From the NCBI RefSeq assembly GCF_009689985.1, contig NZ_QBAW01000001.1, positions 124,001 through 188,000 of the forward strand: a DNA stretch of 64,000 nucleotides, written 5' to 3'. The stretch is from Helicobacter pylori (lineage in GTDB: Bacteria > Campylobacterota > Campylobacteria > Campylobacterales > Helicobacteraceae). How positions within the stretch are numbered: position 1 is the first letter of the stretch; every line of letters begins with the position of its first letter. The notes below the pieces were generated by a model. It had not been told where the DNA came from. It searched no databases and saw only the letters and a list, made by a program, of their open reading frames with translations. Below, piece after piece: positions 8,647-18,285 of this stretch. A program made the translations under genes and the position numbers.

Positions 8647-9057
8647 CTATTTATTTTCAATTTTCTTTTCTTGCTCATTGATCAACAACGCCCCCCCTTG
8701 AAGGTTTTTAGGGCGCGTTTCCCCAATCAAAATCCCCTTTCTTTCCACCACAAGCTCTTGGCTAGAGATTTTACCATCAAGGCGTCCTAAAGGCATGATT
8801 TCTACCACTTCCGCTTCCACCGTGCCAGTGAACTTGCCATTGACCACTAATTTATTAGCGAAAATCTCACCCACTACCGAGCCGGTTTGCCCGATTACCA
8901 CCGTGCTTTTAGAATGCACCACCCCTTCTAATTCGCCATCTATGTGCAAATGGCAATCCAAATGAAGCTCCCCCTTTATTTTTGTGCCTTGAGCGATGAT
9001 AGTCGCTGGTCCTGTTTTTGCATTAGCTGATTTATTATTGTTATCAAAGATTGCCAT
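8647..9057 (-). CDS. ccmA: Bactofilin CcmA, helical cell shape
   Basis: Polymerising bactofilin scaffold needed for helical shape. The 136-residue protein has the repeated beta-helix pattern of bactofilins (GTKIKGELHLDCHLHIDGELEGVVHSKSTVVIG, with regularly spaced G-x-hydrophobic turns), flanked by short polar tails. Its first 82 bases overlap the 3' end of csd1 in another frame, so the two are tightly linked. In H. pylori this protein works with the peptidases and scaffold encoded just upstream. Confidence 0.93.
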   Translation of the reverse strand: MAIFDNNNKSANAKTGPATIIAQGTKIKGELHLDCHLHIDGELEGVVHSKSTVVIGQTGSVVGEIFANKLVVNGKFTGTVEAEVVEIMPLGRLDGKISSQELVVERKGILIGETRPKNLQGGALLINEQEKKIENK

Positions 9058-9914
9058 CTGATGCTCCTTTCTTTATTGAAAACTTCTTCAAAATCTTTCA
9101 TGTTCCATTTGGTGAAACTCATGGGGTTTATGGGCTGATTTAAAAACCGCACTTCATAATGCAAATGCGGCCCTGTGCTCATCCCTGTACTGCCACTATA
9201 CCCAATCAACTGCCCTTTTTTGACAAATTCGCCCGTTTTTACGATGATTTTATTCAAATGGGCGTAGTAGGTTTTAAAACCAAAAGGGTGGAAAACTTTA
9301 ATCAAATTCCCATACCCCCCATTCCACCCCTTGCTCGCTAACCCCACTACCCCGCTCGCGCTCGCATACACAGGGGTGTTAATAGCGGTGCTTAAATCAA
9401 GCCCGGTATGGTTGTGCAACACATGCAAAATAGGGTGGATTCTTTTATTAAAGGCGGCTGAAACGCGCCGATAGGATTCTAGCGGGTAGTCATTGGGGAT
9501 AAGGCGCATGATAAAGCTTTTTTGAAGCCCGGTAATCCCAGCGACATCCAAGCGGCTGGAAAAATTACCCTCTTCTTTTTCTTCTTCAGGCCTATTCACT
9601 CCCACCACTTCTTCTAAATCGTTGATGCGTTCCCCTGAAAGTTGCAAATCGTCTAAAAATTCATCCATTTGCAAGGAAAGCTTTTCATTAGTCTCTCTTT
9701 TTTTCTCAAATTCTTTAGTGATTAAAGCATGCTGCTTTTCAATGTTTTTAATTTCTTTATTTAAAACCAGTAACGAAATGCCTAAAAACAATAAAGATCC
9801 CACAACGCTCAAAAGCGCATACAAGCCAATTTGACGAAATAGTATATGAACATTAATATAACGGCTCCCTTTAGAGTCCGTAACCATCACAATCAAACGC
9901 CTGTCTAAAAACAC
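8976..9914 (-). CDS. csd1: Cell-shape M23 endopeptidase Csd1
   Basis: Periplasmic peptidoglycan endopeptidase that trims cross-links to bend and twist the cell. An N-terminal cytoplasmic/TM part (TM at about residues 30-50) is followed by a coiled-coil segment and a LytM (M23) domain. All zinc-site residues are visible: H-x3-D in NHTGLD, and HLH in GPHLHYEVR; YYAHL supplies the additional His. The likely start is GTG at 9914 with AAGGAT upstream. The 3' end overlaps ccmA by 82 bases. Confidence 0.92.
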   Translation of the reverse strand: MFLDRRLIVMVTDSKGSRYINVHILFRQIGLYALLSVVGSLLFLGISLLVLNKEIKNIEKQHALITKEFEKKRETNEKLSLQMDEFLDDLQLSGERINDLEEVVGVNRPEEEKEEGNFSSRLDVAGITGLQKSFIMRLIPNDYPLESYRRVSAAFNKRIHPILHVLHNHTGLDLSTAINTPVYASASGVVGLASKGWNGGYGNLIKVFHPFGFKTYYAHLNKIIVKTGEFVKKGQLIGYSGSTGMSTGPHLHYEVRFLNQPINPMSFTKWNMKDFEEVFNKERSIRWQSLITIINQLMQKQDQRLSSLKAQK

Positions 9915-9922
9915 TAAAATCC

Positions 9923-10849
9923 TTACTGGCTTATTAGCGCGTCTTTATCCACATGCTCTTGGAGCTGGACAATGTCTTCTAAAACCCAAAACAAATTCTT
10001 CCATTCAATAAATTTATTTTCTTCTAAAGCGCTTTGAAAATGATCTAAATCCCATGCTAGAAATTTTTGCGCGTCTAAAATTTTACCCAAAAAGCGCACT
10101 TCATAATGCAATTTTTCGCCGCCGCTATTACCGCTCTTCCCGCTATACCCAATCAACTGCCCTTTTTGGATAAAGCTTTTAGGCTGCACATTGACATGAT
10201 CTAAATGCGTGTAAATGGAGCTAAAACCAAACGCATGTTCAATGCGTACCAAGTTCCCATACCCCACATTAGAATTGGTCTTCACAAAATCCACAATCCC
10301 ATCAGCGCTCGCATAAACAGGCGTGTTTAATGGCGCGATAAAATCAATCCCGGATTCAACGCCCTTAATTTTTTTAATGGGGTGGTTCCTTTCTTTGGTG
10401 GGTTTGATCGCGCTATAAGTTTTTAGGGGCATGCCATTAGGAATGAGCATGAGCGCTAAATGTTTTTGAGCCAGATTCAAATTTTCTAAATCCACTTCAT
10501 CATAAAGATGCACGCCCCCATTAGCCCCTCTTTTGACTTCAATCAAGGATTCTATCGTGCGAATCTTTTGCCCCACAACAAAGAGCTCTTCTCGCTTGTC
10601 TTTAATCTCTTTTGTCAAAGTGTAATTTTTTTGATACAAATCCCTAAAATCCCTTAAAACCGCATTCCTCTCGCTTGTCATCGTATCCATTTTAGCGATT
10701 AAAAATTTTAAAAACCCTACGCCAAGCCCCACGATCAACAAAAAAATGATAACAGAAATGATGAGGTTGCGTTTTAAATTTTTAGAAAATTTGAGCTGTT
10801 TAGAGCCTGATTCATCAATGATGGTGATCACAAGCTGGTTTTGTGGCAT
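9923..10849 (-). CDS. csd2: Csd2, M23-family protein with degenerate active site
   Basis: Paralogue of the neighbouring csd1, with a TM helix, coiled coil and LytM domain. The zinc ligands are replaced: the H-x3-D motif reads ESGID (Glu for His) and the HxH motif reads EKLHYEVR (Lys for the first His). This fits its published role as a non-catalytic partner that stabilises Csd1. ATG at 10849 overlaps the folC stop (TGATG). It has 308 residues, and csd1 follows after 8 bases. Confidence 0.9.
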   Translation of the reverse strand: MPQNQLVITIIDESGSKQLKFSKNLKRNLIISVIIFLLIVGLGVGFLKFLIAKMDTMTSERNAVLRDFRDLYQKNYTLTKEIKDKREELFVVGQKIRTIESLIEVKRGANGGVHLYDEVDLENLNLAQKHLALMLIPNGMPLKTYSAIKPTKERNHPIKKIKGVESGIDFIAPLNTPVYASADGIVDFVKTNSNVGYGNLVRIEHAFGFSSIYTHLDHVNVQPKSFIQKGQLIGYSGKSGNSGGEKLHYEVRFLGKILDAQKFLAWDLDHFQSALEENKFIEWKNLFWVLEDIVQLQEHVDKDALISQ

Positions 10850-12024
10850 CAATCCCTCTTCTTTGGATAGCGTTCATAAAAAGCGTTGGCTACCAGAAAT
10901 GAGCCATACACCAAATAATTTTCATTTTCTTTCAGTTCTTCAAACAAAGCGTGTTCTAACCCTAAAGTTTCTAAAATCCCTTTAAGTTTTTCTAATTGGA
11001 TAATTCTTTCATTATGCAATTCTAAAATCAAAACCTTTTTAACCACAGGCTTTAAAATTTCTAGCACCAAAAAAGCGTCTTTATCTTGGTAGCAATTATA
11101 AATCAAAACGATTGGAGCGTTAAAAACGCGCTTGATTTCTTCTTTTAAGGCTTTGGCGCTATGGGGGTTATGCCCCACATCTATTAAGATATTAGGACTT
11201 AAAAGCTCGCAACGGCCGATCAAATTCAGGGGTTTTAGGTTTTTTAAAACTTCTTGTTTATTGCATGGCACTAGCGTTTCAAACGCTTTTAGAGTCACTT
11301 CTAAATTCATCGCTAAAAAATGGGCTAAATGGTAGCGTTCAATATAATCCTTGACTCCTTTTGAAATCTCATTTTGAACCACAATCAATTGCGCGTGTTT
11401 TTCTTTGGCGATTTTTTGAGCCACATTTAAAACCAGTTCTTGTTGGGGAGCGATGATATTAAGAGAACCCATCGCTTTTAATTTAGTAGTCGCAATGCTT
11501 TCTAAACTATCCCCTAAAAATTCCTTATGATCGTAATCAATGGGGGTGAAAACGCTTAGGGTTTTTTCTAAAGCGTTCGTGCTGTCAAACTCCCCCCCAA
11601 GCCCCGCTTCTAAAACCAAATAATCGCAATCTTTAGCGAGCATGACGGCTAGTAAGGTAGCGTATTCAAAATACGAGCAAGCGCTGCTGAAAGCGTGTGG
11701 TTGCAATTGCTGGTGGGCGTTTTCTAAAACGCTTTCTTCAACAATAGAACCATTCAAAAAAAAGCGCTCCCTAAATTCAAAAACATGAGGGGAGGTGAAA
11801 TGCAACACCTTAAAATTTTGATCGGCTAATAAAAGGGTTAAAAACCGCCCTGTGCTGCCCTTACCATTAGTCCCTACAATGTGAATGACCTTCGCTTGAA
11901 TCTCAAAAAAAGCGTTTTTAAAATCCTTATAAATTTGAATGAAACGGCTAGGGTCAAACTTGTGGTATTCTTTAGGCTTTGTTTCTAAAAACGCCTTTAA
12001 TCCATTCAAAGGGCTATTTTTCAT
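10849..12024 (-). CDS. folC: Bifunctional folylpolyglutamate/dihydrofolate synthase
   Basis: Adds glutamate to folates (and probably to dihydropteroate) using ATP. The Mur-ligase type P-loop GTNGKGSTGR lies near residue 55; the LEAGLGGEFDSTN segment and IDVGHNPHSAKAL near residue 285 are characteristic. I chose ATG at 12024, which has a GAGGGGA ribosome site and overlaps the lptE end by 11 bases, over in-frame starts further upstream without a site. It is the first of a folC-csd2-csd1-ccmA overlapping chain. Confidence 0.92.
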   Translation of the reverse strand: MKNSPLNGLKAFLETKPKEYHKFDPSRFIQIYKDFKNAFFEIQAKVIHIVGTNGKGSTGRFLTLLLADQNFKVLHFTSPHVFEFRERFFLNGSIVEESVLENAHQQLQPHAFSSACSYFEYATLLAVMLAKDCDYLVLEAGLGGEFDSTNALEKTLSVFTPIDYDHKEFLGDSLESIATTKLKAMGSLNIIAPQQELVLNVAQKIAKEKHAQLIVVQNEISKGVKDYIERYHLAHFLAMNLEVTLKAFETLVPCNKQEVLKNLKPLNLIGRCELLSPNILIDVGHNPHSAKALKEEIKRVFNAPIVLIYNCYQDKDAFLVLEILKPVVKKVLILELHNERIIQLEKLKGILETLGLEHALFEELKENENYLVYGSFLVANAFYERYPKKRD

Positions 12025-12583
12025 TATTGAATTTCCCCTCATAAGCGATTTGAGCCACAAATTTAGTCAAAGTTTGTTCCACAGCCTGATTGATAGCGTA
12101 ATAGCGGTTCTGGTAGGTATTAAGGGGGTCTTGCAAATTCACAGCGTAATTATAATACCCGCTATCTTGAAAAGTCTTTCTAACGCCTCTCTTATTATCG
12201 TAGGTATAATTCACAGACACGGTTGCGCGATAGAAAGTCGTAAAGCCTTCTTTATTTTGCGTGATACTCGTATCGGTTACATTCGTGATTTCTATAATAA
12301 TGATAGAATCCGCATCCTTTTCACTCGCTAAGCGGCTTTGGAAGCGTTGCACGACTAAACGATTCATCAAATCCTTAAACTCTACAGAGTTTTCAGGGTT
12401 AGGCAAATTCACAATGAGTTTCACGTATATGCTATCGCCTAAAGCGTTTTGAGCGTAAGCGGCGATGGGCTTATACCCACAGCCCTTGAACAAAAGCAGC
12501 AAAATAAAAAAAATAAAGCTCTCATGCGATAACAAAATTAACAAGCTTATTAGGCACATAAATTTCTTTTTTAACGCTCGCAT
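12014..12583 (-). CDS. lptE: LPS-assembly lipoprotein LptE, start frame disturbed
   Basis: Outer-membrane lipoprotein plug of the LptD translocon. The mature part starts at a lipobox-like FKGC followed by [14 protein letters not shown]; the rest ([29 protein letters not shown]) fits LptE/RlpB proteins. The coordinates give the longest open frame. The natural start would be ATG at 12525, which overlaps the leuS stop as ATGA, but an uninterrupted T8 run (12506-12513) puts that ATG out of frame. With T9 (or T6) it would read [16 protein letters not shown], a good lipoprotein signal. Alternatives here are TTG at 12535 or a start inside leuS. See findings. Confidence 0.75.
   Translation of the reverse strand: MRALKKKFMCLISLLILLSHESFIFFILLLLFKGCGYKPIAAYAQNALGDSIYVKLIVNLPNPENSVEFKDLMNRLVVQRFQSRLASEKDADSIIIIEITNVTDTSITQNKEGFTTFYRATVSVNYTYDNKRGVRKTFQDSGYYNYAVNLQDPLNTYQNRYYAINQAVEQTLTKFVAQIAYEGKFNNEK
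12506..12513 (-). repeat. T8 homopolymer in the lptE signal sequence
   Basis: Eight T residues on the coding strand, 11 bases after the ATGA start overlap with leuS. Adding one base restores the frame between ATG 12525 and the lipobox. Confidence 0.85.
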
Positions 12584-14942
12584 TTTTTAAATATTTCTCT
12601 AATTCTTTTTTAGCCAAAATAATAATTTCTTCTTTATCAGCATTAATATTGACTTTCAATTCCGCACGCCTTTTGCCATTAATGGTAAGCCCTAAAGTCA
12701 TAAAGTCTTCCACTAAAGCGCTTTCATCGATCGCTATAGGCTTAAAATTCGCTCTTTTAAAAAGCCTTTCACTCAACTCCCATGCCGTGTGCGGGATAAT
12801 AGGCTCTAAAATTTGCAACAATACAAAATAACCCTCGCATAAAATCCGCTCATTATTTTGCGCACTCAAAGCGTTTAAAGCCTCCATGCAACTTGCGATC
12901 AAAGTGTTAAACGAGTAAGCGCTTTCAGCCTTATTGAAAATTTCATGCGATTTTTTTAACGCTTCATAGACTTTTTTACGAGCTAATTTTTCCGCTTCAT
13001 TCAGGCTGACTTCTTTAAATTCAGGCTTAGAAGTGGTAGGGGTAATGGCGTTCGCTTTATCGTATAAGCGCTTGATAAACCGGTGTGCGCCCTCTAAAGC
13101 GCTGTCATTCCATTCCAATTCTTTAGCCGGTGGGGCAGCAAAAAGGATAAAAAGCCTTGCAGCATCAGCCCCGTATTTTTTAAGTATCTCTTTAGGGCTA
13201 ACGACATTGCCTTTAGATTTGCTCATCTTAGCGCCATCTTTTAAGACCATGCCTTGAGTGATAAGCTGTTTGAAAGGCTCATTTAAATTAAGATAGCCCA
13301 AATCCCTTAAAGCCTTAGTGAAAAAGCGCGCGTATAACAAGTGCAAAATCGCATGTTCAATGCCGCCAATATAAGTGTCCACCGGCATGAAATACTTCAA
13401 GTAATTTTGATCAAACGCTTGATTTTCACGCTGGTTTTTGGGTGTGGTGTAGCGCAAGAAATACCAACTAGACTGAATGAAAGTGTCCATGGTGTCTGTT
13501 TCTCTTAAAGCGTCTTTGTAGCATTTGGGGCATTGAGCGAATTTCCAACTCGCATGCTTTTCTAACGGATTGCCCTCCCCATCAATCACAATATCTTCAG
13601 GTAAAGTTACCGGCAGTTGGGTTTCAGGCACAATCCCGCAATGTTTGCAATGAATCATAGGAATGGGCGCTCCCCAATACCTTTGACGGCTCACCCCCCA
13701 ATCTTGCAAGCGGTAGTTGATCGCCCTTTTACCGAGGTTTTCTTTTTCAAAATAAGCGATGATTTGCTCTCTGGCCACTGAGCTAGAAAGATCGCTCCAC
13801 TCCCCGCTATTTTTTAAAACCTCTTCTTTAGTGTGGGGCAAACTTTGAGAACTTTGAGTGATCACTTTAATAGGGATATGATAAAGATTGGCGAATTCAA
13901 AATCCCTTTCATCGCAGGCTGGCACGCCCATTAACGCCCCAGAACCATAATTAGCTAGAGCGAAATTAGCCACCCAAACAGGGATTTTTTGCTTCGTTAA
14001 AGGGTGGATAGCATAAATGCCTAAAAACGCCCCTTTTTTCTCTAAGGCTCTTTCTCTTTGAGTCGTGTTTAAAATCGCTTTAATCATCTTTGAATCTTCT
14101 TGGCTCACTTGTTTAATGGCATGCTCTACTAAAGGGTGTTCTGGGGCGATGGCGATGTAAGTTACACCATAAATAGTATCCGCTCTTGTGGTAAAAACTT
14201 CAATTTCTTGAATGTTATTGCAAACTTTCAAGCACTCATCAGCGATTTTAAAACCAAACTGCAACCCGCTAGATTTCCCTATCCAGTTTTTTTGCATGGT
14301 TAGGACTTGAGAAGGCCAATGATTTTCTAAAGTTTCTAAGTCTTTTAGCAATTCTTCAGCGTAGTTTGTGATCTTCAAATAATATTGATAGAGCTCTTTT
14401 TGAACAACTTCTGTATCGCAACGCCAACACCTCCCATCAATGACTTGCTCATTAGCTAAAACGGTTTTATCGTTAGGGCACCAATTGAGCATGGCTTTCT
14501 TGCGATAAATCAGCCCCTTTTCCCACAAGTCAATGAAAAATTGCTGTTCAAATTTCGTGTAATCCGGATCTGAAGTGGCAAATTCCCTGTTTTTAGAAAA
14601 AGAAAACCCTAAAGCTTCAAACTCTTTTTGCATGGCTTCAATGTTTTCATAAGTCCAGGTTTTAGGGTGGATACCATGCTTAATGGCCGCATTTTCTGCA
14701 GGCATCCCAAAAGAATCAAACCCCATAGGGTGCAACACATTGTAATGGTGCAAACGATAATAACGCGCCAACGCATCGCCAATGGTGTAATTGCGCACAT
14801 GCCCCATGTGGATTTCCCCACTAGGATAAGGCAGCATGCTTAAAATGTATTTTTTAGGGAGGTTAAAATCGTCTTTAGGCTCAAAACTCTTATTTTTCCA
14901 CCAAAATTCTTGCCATTTTTTTTCTATATTGATAAAATCCAT
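12522..14942 (-). CDS. leuS: Leucyl-tRNA synthetase
   Basis: Charges tRNA-Leu. This class I synthetase of 806 residues shows [11 protein letters not shown] (HIGH motif) near residue 45 and KMSKSKGN near residue 573. The editing domain between them contains the [12 protein letters not shown] segment, and a zinc-ribbon-like Cys pattern occurs at [10 protein letters not shown]...CWRC. ATG at 14942 is preceded by TTG; I chose ATG. The stop overlaps the likely natural lptE start (ATGA). Confidence 0.97.
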   Translation of the reverse strand: MDFINIEKKWQEFWWKNKSFEPKDDFNLPKKYILSMLPYPSGEIHMGHVRNYTIGDALARYYRLHHYNVLHPMGFDSFGMPAENAAIKHGIHPKTWTYENIEAMQKEFEALGFSFSKNREFATSDPDYTKFEQQFFIDLWEKGLIYRKKAMLNWCPNDKTVLANEQVIDGRCWRCDTEVVQKELYQYYLKITNYAEELLKDLETLENHWPSQVLTMQKNWIGKSSGLQFGFKIADECLKVCNNIQEIEVFTTRADTIYGVTYIAIAPEHPLVEHAIKQVSQEDSKMIKAILNTTQRERALEKKGAFLGIYAIHPLTKQKIPVWVANFALANYGSGALMGVPACDERDFEFANLYHIPIKVITQSSQSLPHTKEEVLKNSGEWSDLSSSVAREQIIAYFEKENLGKRAINYRLQDWGVSRQRYWGAPIPMIHCKHCGIVPETQLPVTLPEDIVIDGEGNPLEKHASWKFAQCPKCYKDALRETDTMDTFIQSSWYFLRYTTPKNQRENQAFDQNYLKYFMPVDTYIGGIEHAILHLLYARFFTKALRDLGYLNLNEPFKQLITQGMVLKDGAKMSKSKGNVVSPKEILKKYGADAARLFILFAAPPAKELEWNDSALEGAHRFIKRLYDKANAITPTTSKPEFKEVSLNEAEKLARKKVYEALKKSHEIFNKAESAYSFNTLIASCMEALNALSAQNNERILCEGYFVLLQILEPIIPHTAWELSERLFKRANFKPIAIDESALVEDFMTLGLTINGKRRAELKVNINADKEEIIILAKKELEKYLKNASVKKEIYVPNKLVNFVIA

Positions 14943-14952
14943 CAATTACCCC

Positions 14953-15291
14953 TTAATCCGTTTCGCTCGTTACAACGCTTTCAATCAACAAAAAGATGAG
15001 GCTGAAAGCGTTACTAATCAACGCCCCAATCATGAGCATGTAAGCTGTAACCAGATTGTTTAAAATCTGTAAAAACACAAATGCCGGTATGAGGTGCAAC
15101 ACGGTAGCTAAAGAGCTGGCCAACAGCTCTGAAGCGAAACGCTTACACACCCCAATTTTGAGCGTAACAGAAATAAGATTTAAAGCTAACGCTACAAACA
15201 ACACCACCGTGTTAGGCTCATACAAAAACCCTGCAATGGTGGTTAAAGAAATAAGGCTGAACAGCACATGAACGACCCGACCCCAATCCAT
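14953..15291 (-). CDS. Small four-helix membrane protein (DUF6394-like)
   Basis: 112 residues with about four hydrophobic segments (around 5-22, 26-45, 55-77, 82-105) and a short acidic tail (TSETD). It resembles a conserved Campylobacterota membrane family annotated DUF6394. It lies 10 bases downstream of secF and 10 bases before leuS, in the same transcriptional direction, so it is part of the sec-leuS run. Function unknown; a tie to protein export is inference from position only. Confidence 0.75.
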   Translation of the reverse strand: MDWGRVVHVLFSLISLTTIAGFLYEPNTVVLFVALALNLISVTLKIGVCKRFASELLASSLATVLHLIPAFVFLQILNNLVTAYMLMIGALISNAFSLIFLLIESVVTSETD

Positions 15292-15300
15292 AGAAACTCC

Positions 15301-16272
15301 TTAAACCCGACCGCTTTCATACAGACGGCGCATTTTTTCTTTCTCTTGAGCTTTTTTGATTTTTCTAGCCTCATTCTCATAATATTTATGCATATCAAAG
15401 CCCAACAATAACGCTACTTTAGGGGCGATGAAAATAGAACTATAAGTCCCTACAATCGTGCCTATTAACATGGGCAATGAAAAGCCAATAATGATCTTAC
15501 TCCCAAACACGCACAAAATCAACACCACAAAAAACACGGTTAAAGAAGTTAGAAGCGTGCGCGTGAGCGTGCTGGAAATGGCTTCATCAATGGCTTGAAT
15601 GGCATTTTTGGTTTTTTGAGAAAGCATTTCTTCTCTGATCCTGTCAAAAATAATGATCGTATCATTAATGGAATACCCGATCAAAGTGAGCAAGGCCGCA
15701 ATCACTTCTAAATTCATATCAATCTTAAAAACAATCACCGAGCTTGCCACTAAAATCACATCATGCATAAGCGCAATAACGCTCGCTAAAGCGAAACGCC
15801 ATTCATAGCGGAAACTCACATAGACCATGATCGCCATCAAAGCTAAAATCAGCGACAAAATGCCCTTTTCTTTCAATTCGCTCCCCACTCTAGGACCCAC
15901 GGTGTCAAATTTACGGATTTCAAAATCGCCGCTGGGTTTTAGAATGTTAGCCACGATAGCGTTCAAATCTTCATTTTCAGCCGTTTCTACAAAAGGGAAT
16001 TTGATTAGAATTTCTTCTTTAGAGCCAAATTCGCTCACTTGCACGCCTTTAAAGCGAGCTTCTTTTTCAAACAGATCGCGCACTTCTTTAATGGGGGCGT
16101 TTTGAGTGTAACGCACCTGCACCAAACTCCCCCCTGCAAAATCAATCCCTAAAGAAAACCCTTTGAAAAACAAAAGCCCTAACGCTAGAAGCACCAAGAT
16201 CGCTGAAACGATCACCCCATAATTGGAATAATGCATGAAGCTTAAGATTCTAGTTTGCTTGAATAATTCCAT
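15301..16272 (-). CDS. secF: Protein translocase subunit SecF
   Basis: Membrane subunit that, with SecD, uses the proton gradient to pull exported proteins through SecYEG. It has a first TM helix, a periplasmic domain (GIDFAGGSLVQVRY) and five further helices with the conserved TLIGYSINDTIIIFDRIRE segment and TSLTVF. 323 residues is normal. It starts 8 bases after secD. Confidence 0.95.
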   Translation of the reverse strand: MELFKQTRILSFMHYSNYGVIVSAILVLLALGLLFFKGFSLGIDFAGGSLVQVRYTQNAPIKEVRDLFEKEARFKGVQVSEFGSKEEILIKFPFVETAENEDLNAIVANILKPSGDFEIRKFDTVGPRVGSELKEKGILSLILALMAIMVYVSFRYEWRFALASVIALMHDVILVASSVIVFKIDMNLEVIAALLTLIGYSINDTIIIFDRIREEMLSQKTKNAIQAIDEAISSTLTRTLLTSLTVFFVVLILCVFGSKIIIGFSLPMLIGTIVGTYSSIFIAPKVALLLGFDMHKYYENEARKIKKAQEKEKMRRLYESGRV

Positions 16273-16280
16273 AAAACCTC

Positions 16281-17858
16281 CTAAGCTCTTTTATTCACGC
16301 CAAACCAAAAGTAAAGGCTTTTTGTTTGGGTGAGTTTAGGTAAAAGGGCTTGATAAATCCCTTGCGTGCCTATAATAGCGGTGATAATAGAGGCTAAAAT
16401 CCCAATACCTGTGGTGAGAGCAAAGCCTTTAATCGCTCCTGTGCCATAAGCGTATAATAACACCGAAGCGATCAAGGAAGTGATATTGGAATCAAAAATC
16501 GCCCGACTCGCATTGATATAGCCTAAATGGATCGCTTTAGCGATGCCCTCATTCTCTCTTAAGACTTCTCTAATGCGTTCGTTGATAATGATATTAGCAT
16601 CCACGGCAATCCCCACGGTTAAAACAATCCCTGCCATTCCCGGTAAAGTCAGCGTCGCTCCAAAAATTGCCATGACCGCCACGATCAAAAAAAGATTGAC
16701 CACTAACGCCATGCAAGCGATCACTCCCGCCATAGAATAATAAAGCACCATAAAGCCCATAACCAAAATAAAGCCCCCAATGAGAGCGATAATGGAAGTT
16801 TTAATGCTGTCTTTCCCTAAACTCGGGCCTATAATCCTTTTTTCTAAAACCTGAATGGGTGCGCTCATCGCCCCACTCCTTAAAGCGATCGCTAAATCGC
16901 TCGCTTGAGCCACGCTAAAATTCCCGCTAATTTGCCCGCTCCCTCCGCCAATACGCTCCCTGATCACCGGGGCTGAATAAACCTTATTGTCTAAAACAAT
17001 CGCCATGCGTTTGCCCACATTCGCGCCTGAGAAATCCCCAAAAATCTTAGCCCCTTGCGCATCCAGCGTGAAGCTCACCACCGGCTGGTTGTTTTGATCA
17101 TACACCACTTTCGCATCTGTAAGCATTTCGCCATCTAAAATGGGGATCGCTTTGAGTAAGATTTTACCCCCCATTTCCACATCAGACAATAACACGCTGC
17201 CTAATTTTTGAGCCTCTAAATCCGTCATTTTCATCGCATCTTTATTGTGCTCTTCATCCACTGCCATCATCTGCAAATGAGCGGATTTAGAAATCAAGTC
17301 TTTAGCGCGCCGCTCTTCTTCTAAAGTCTTAATGCCGGGCAATTGCACTGAAATTTCTTCTTTACCTTGCTGGATGACTACAGGCTCAGCCAAACCAAAT
17401 TGATCCAAGCGGTTACGAATGATCCCTATCACTTGCAAAATCGTGTTTTTACGCAATTCTTCTTGCTCTAAAGGGGTGAGCTTCACGCTATAAAACTCCG
17501 CTTCTTTTTTGATTTCAAACTGGCTATGGCCTTGCAATTCCAATAAAAGTGCGTCTAATTTTTTCGCTTCATCTTCATCTAAAAGCTCAAAACTGATCCC
17601 TTCTAAATTGGATTTAATGTCTTTAAGCAAGATATTTTGCTTTTTAGCGTTGTATTCTAAAGCGGACGCTAGGCTTAAATACTTGTTTTTTAAAGCCTCA
17701 TCGGTTTGCACCCCTAAAAGCATGTTTAACCCCCCCCTTAAATCCAACCCTAAAGTGATTTTAGGGCCTTTAGTTTCTAGTAAAGAAGGCACAGAAAACC
17801 CTACCCCTAAAAGAAGTGCAAAGATAAAAACGATTAAACGAGGGTTAAAAAGTTTCAT
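16281..17858 (-). CDS. secD: Protein translocase subunit SecD
   Basis: Partner of SecF. N-terminal TM then [14 protein letters not shown]; periplasmic P1 domain with [16 protein letters not shown]-terminal RND helices with [16 protein letters not shown]. 525 residues is typical. The start overlaps the yajC stop by 4 bases. The segment 17322-17408, coding [20 protein letters not shown] and its continuation, has a diverged second copy at the end of yajC. Confidence 0.95.
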   Translation of the reverse strand: MKLFNPRLIVFIFALLLGVGFSVPSLLETKGPKITLGLDLRGGLNMLLGVQTDEALKNKYLSLASALEYNAKKQNILLKDIKSNLEGISFELLDEDEAKKLDALLLELQGHSQFEIKKEAEFYSVKLTPLEQEELRKNTILQVIGIIRNRLDQFGLAEPVVIQQGKEEISVQLPGIKTLEEERRAKDLISKSAHLQMMAVDEEHNKDAMKMTDLEAQKLGSVLLSDVEMGGKILLKAIPILDGEMLTDAKVVYDQNNQPVVSFTLDAQGAKIFGDFSGANVGKRMAIVLDNKVYSAPVIRERIGGGSGQISGNFSVAQASDLAIALRSGAMSAPIQVLEKRIIGPSLGKDSIKTSIIALIGGFILVMGFMVLYYSMAGVIACMALVVNLFLIVAVMAIFGATLTLPGMAGIVLTVGIAVDANIIINERIREVLRENEGIAKAIHLGYINASRAIFDSNITSLIASVLLYAYGTGAIKGFALTTGIGILASIITAIIGTQGIYQALLPKLTQTKSLYFWFGVNKRA

Positions 17859-18238
17859 TTAGTTGTTATTTGGCGTTGTTTCAAAGTCTTAGCACCGGAT
17901 AATCTTGCCGAAATTTCTTCTCTGCCTTGCTGAATGACTATAGGCTCTGCCAAACCAAATTGATCCAATTCGTCTAATTTGAACGCTATATAGTTTTTAG
18001 AAAGTTTAGCGGTGGTGTCATCGTTGAGTTTTACGCTAAAAAAATTCGCTTCCGCTTTAAGTACCTCAACGATCAACCCGCCTTGAGTGACAACTTTATC
18101 GCCCTTAGTCAAGCCCTCTATCATTTCTTTGTGCTTTTTTTGTTGCTGGCGTTGCGGGCGAACAATCAAAAAATAAAAAATAAGAAACAACACCAGAAGG
18201 GGTAAAAGCGTCGTTAGAATGTCTTTAATTTGTCCCAT
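17855..18238 (-). CDS. yajC: YajC with an extra secD-derived C-terminal tail
   Basis: Accessory subunit of the SecDF complex. Residues 1-90 are a normal YajC: one TM helix ([19 protein letters not shown]), the [10 protein letters not shown] basic patch, [15 protein letters not shown]. The last ~35 residues ([20 protein letters not shown] and on to KTLKQ) are not YajC but match a segment of the neighbouring SecD. At DNA level 17882-17968 aligns with 17322-17408 with about 80% identity by eye. At 127 residues it is longer than the usual 85-115. Confidence 0.92.
   Translation of the reverse strand: MGQIKDILTTLLPLLVLFLIFYFLIVRPQRQQQKKHKEMIEGLTKGDKVVTQGGLIVEVLKAEANFFSVKLNDDTTAKLSKNYIAFKLDELDQFGLAEPIVIQQGREEISARLSGAKTLKQRQITTK
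17882..17968 (-). repeat. Partial secD duplication at the yajC 3' end
   Basis: An 87-bp stretch collinear with 17322-17408 in secD (fixed offset 560, no indels). By eye about 71 of 87 positions match, in the same frame, so the peptide is conserved too ([19 protein letters not shown]). Confidence 0.85.
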
Positions 18239-18285
18239 TTAATTCCCTTAAAAGATGTTTTAATCTCAAATTATAGCATTTTTAA

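Noticed and set aside
14609-14843. ORFs of about 70 codons on both strands within the leuS 5' region
   Set aside because: Out-of-frame shadows of the leuS HIGH-motif region.
17728-17740. C8/G8 run inside secD as a phase-variation tract
   Set aside because: It encodes the conserved LRGGLN motif in frame, and Gly-Gly codons explain the run; no sign of instability.
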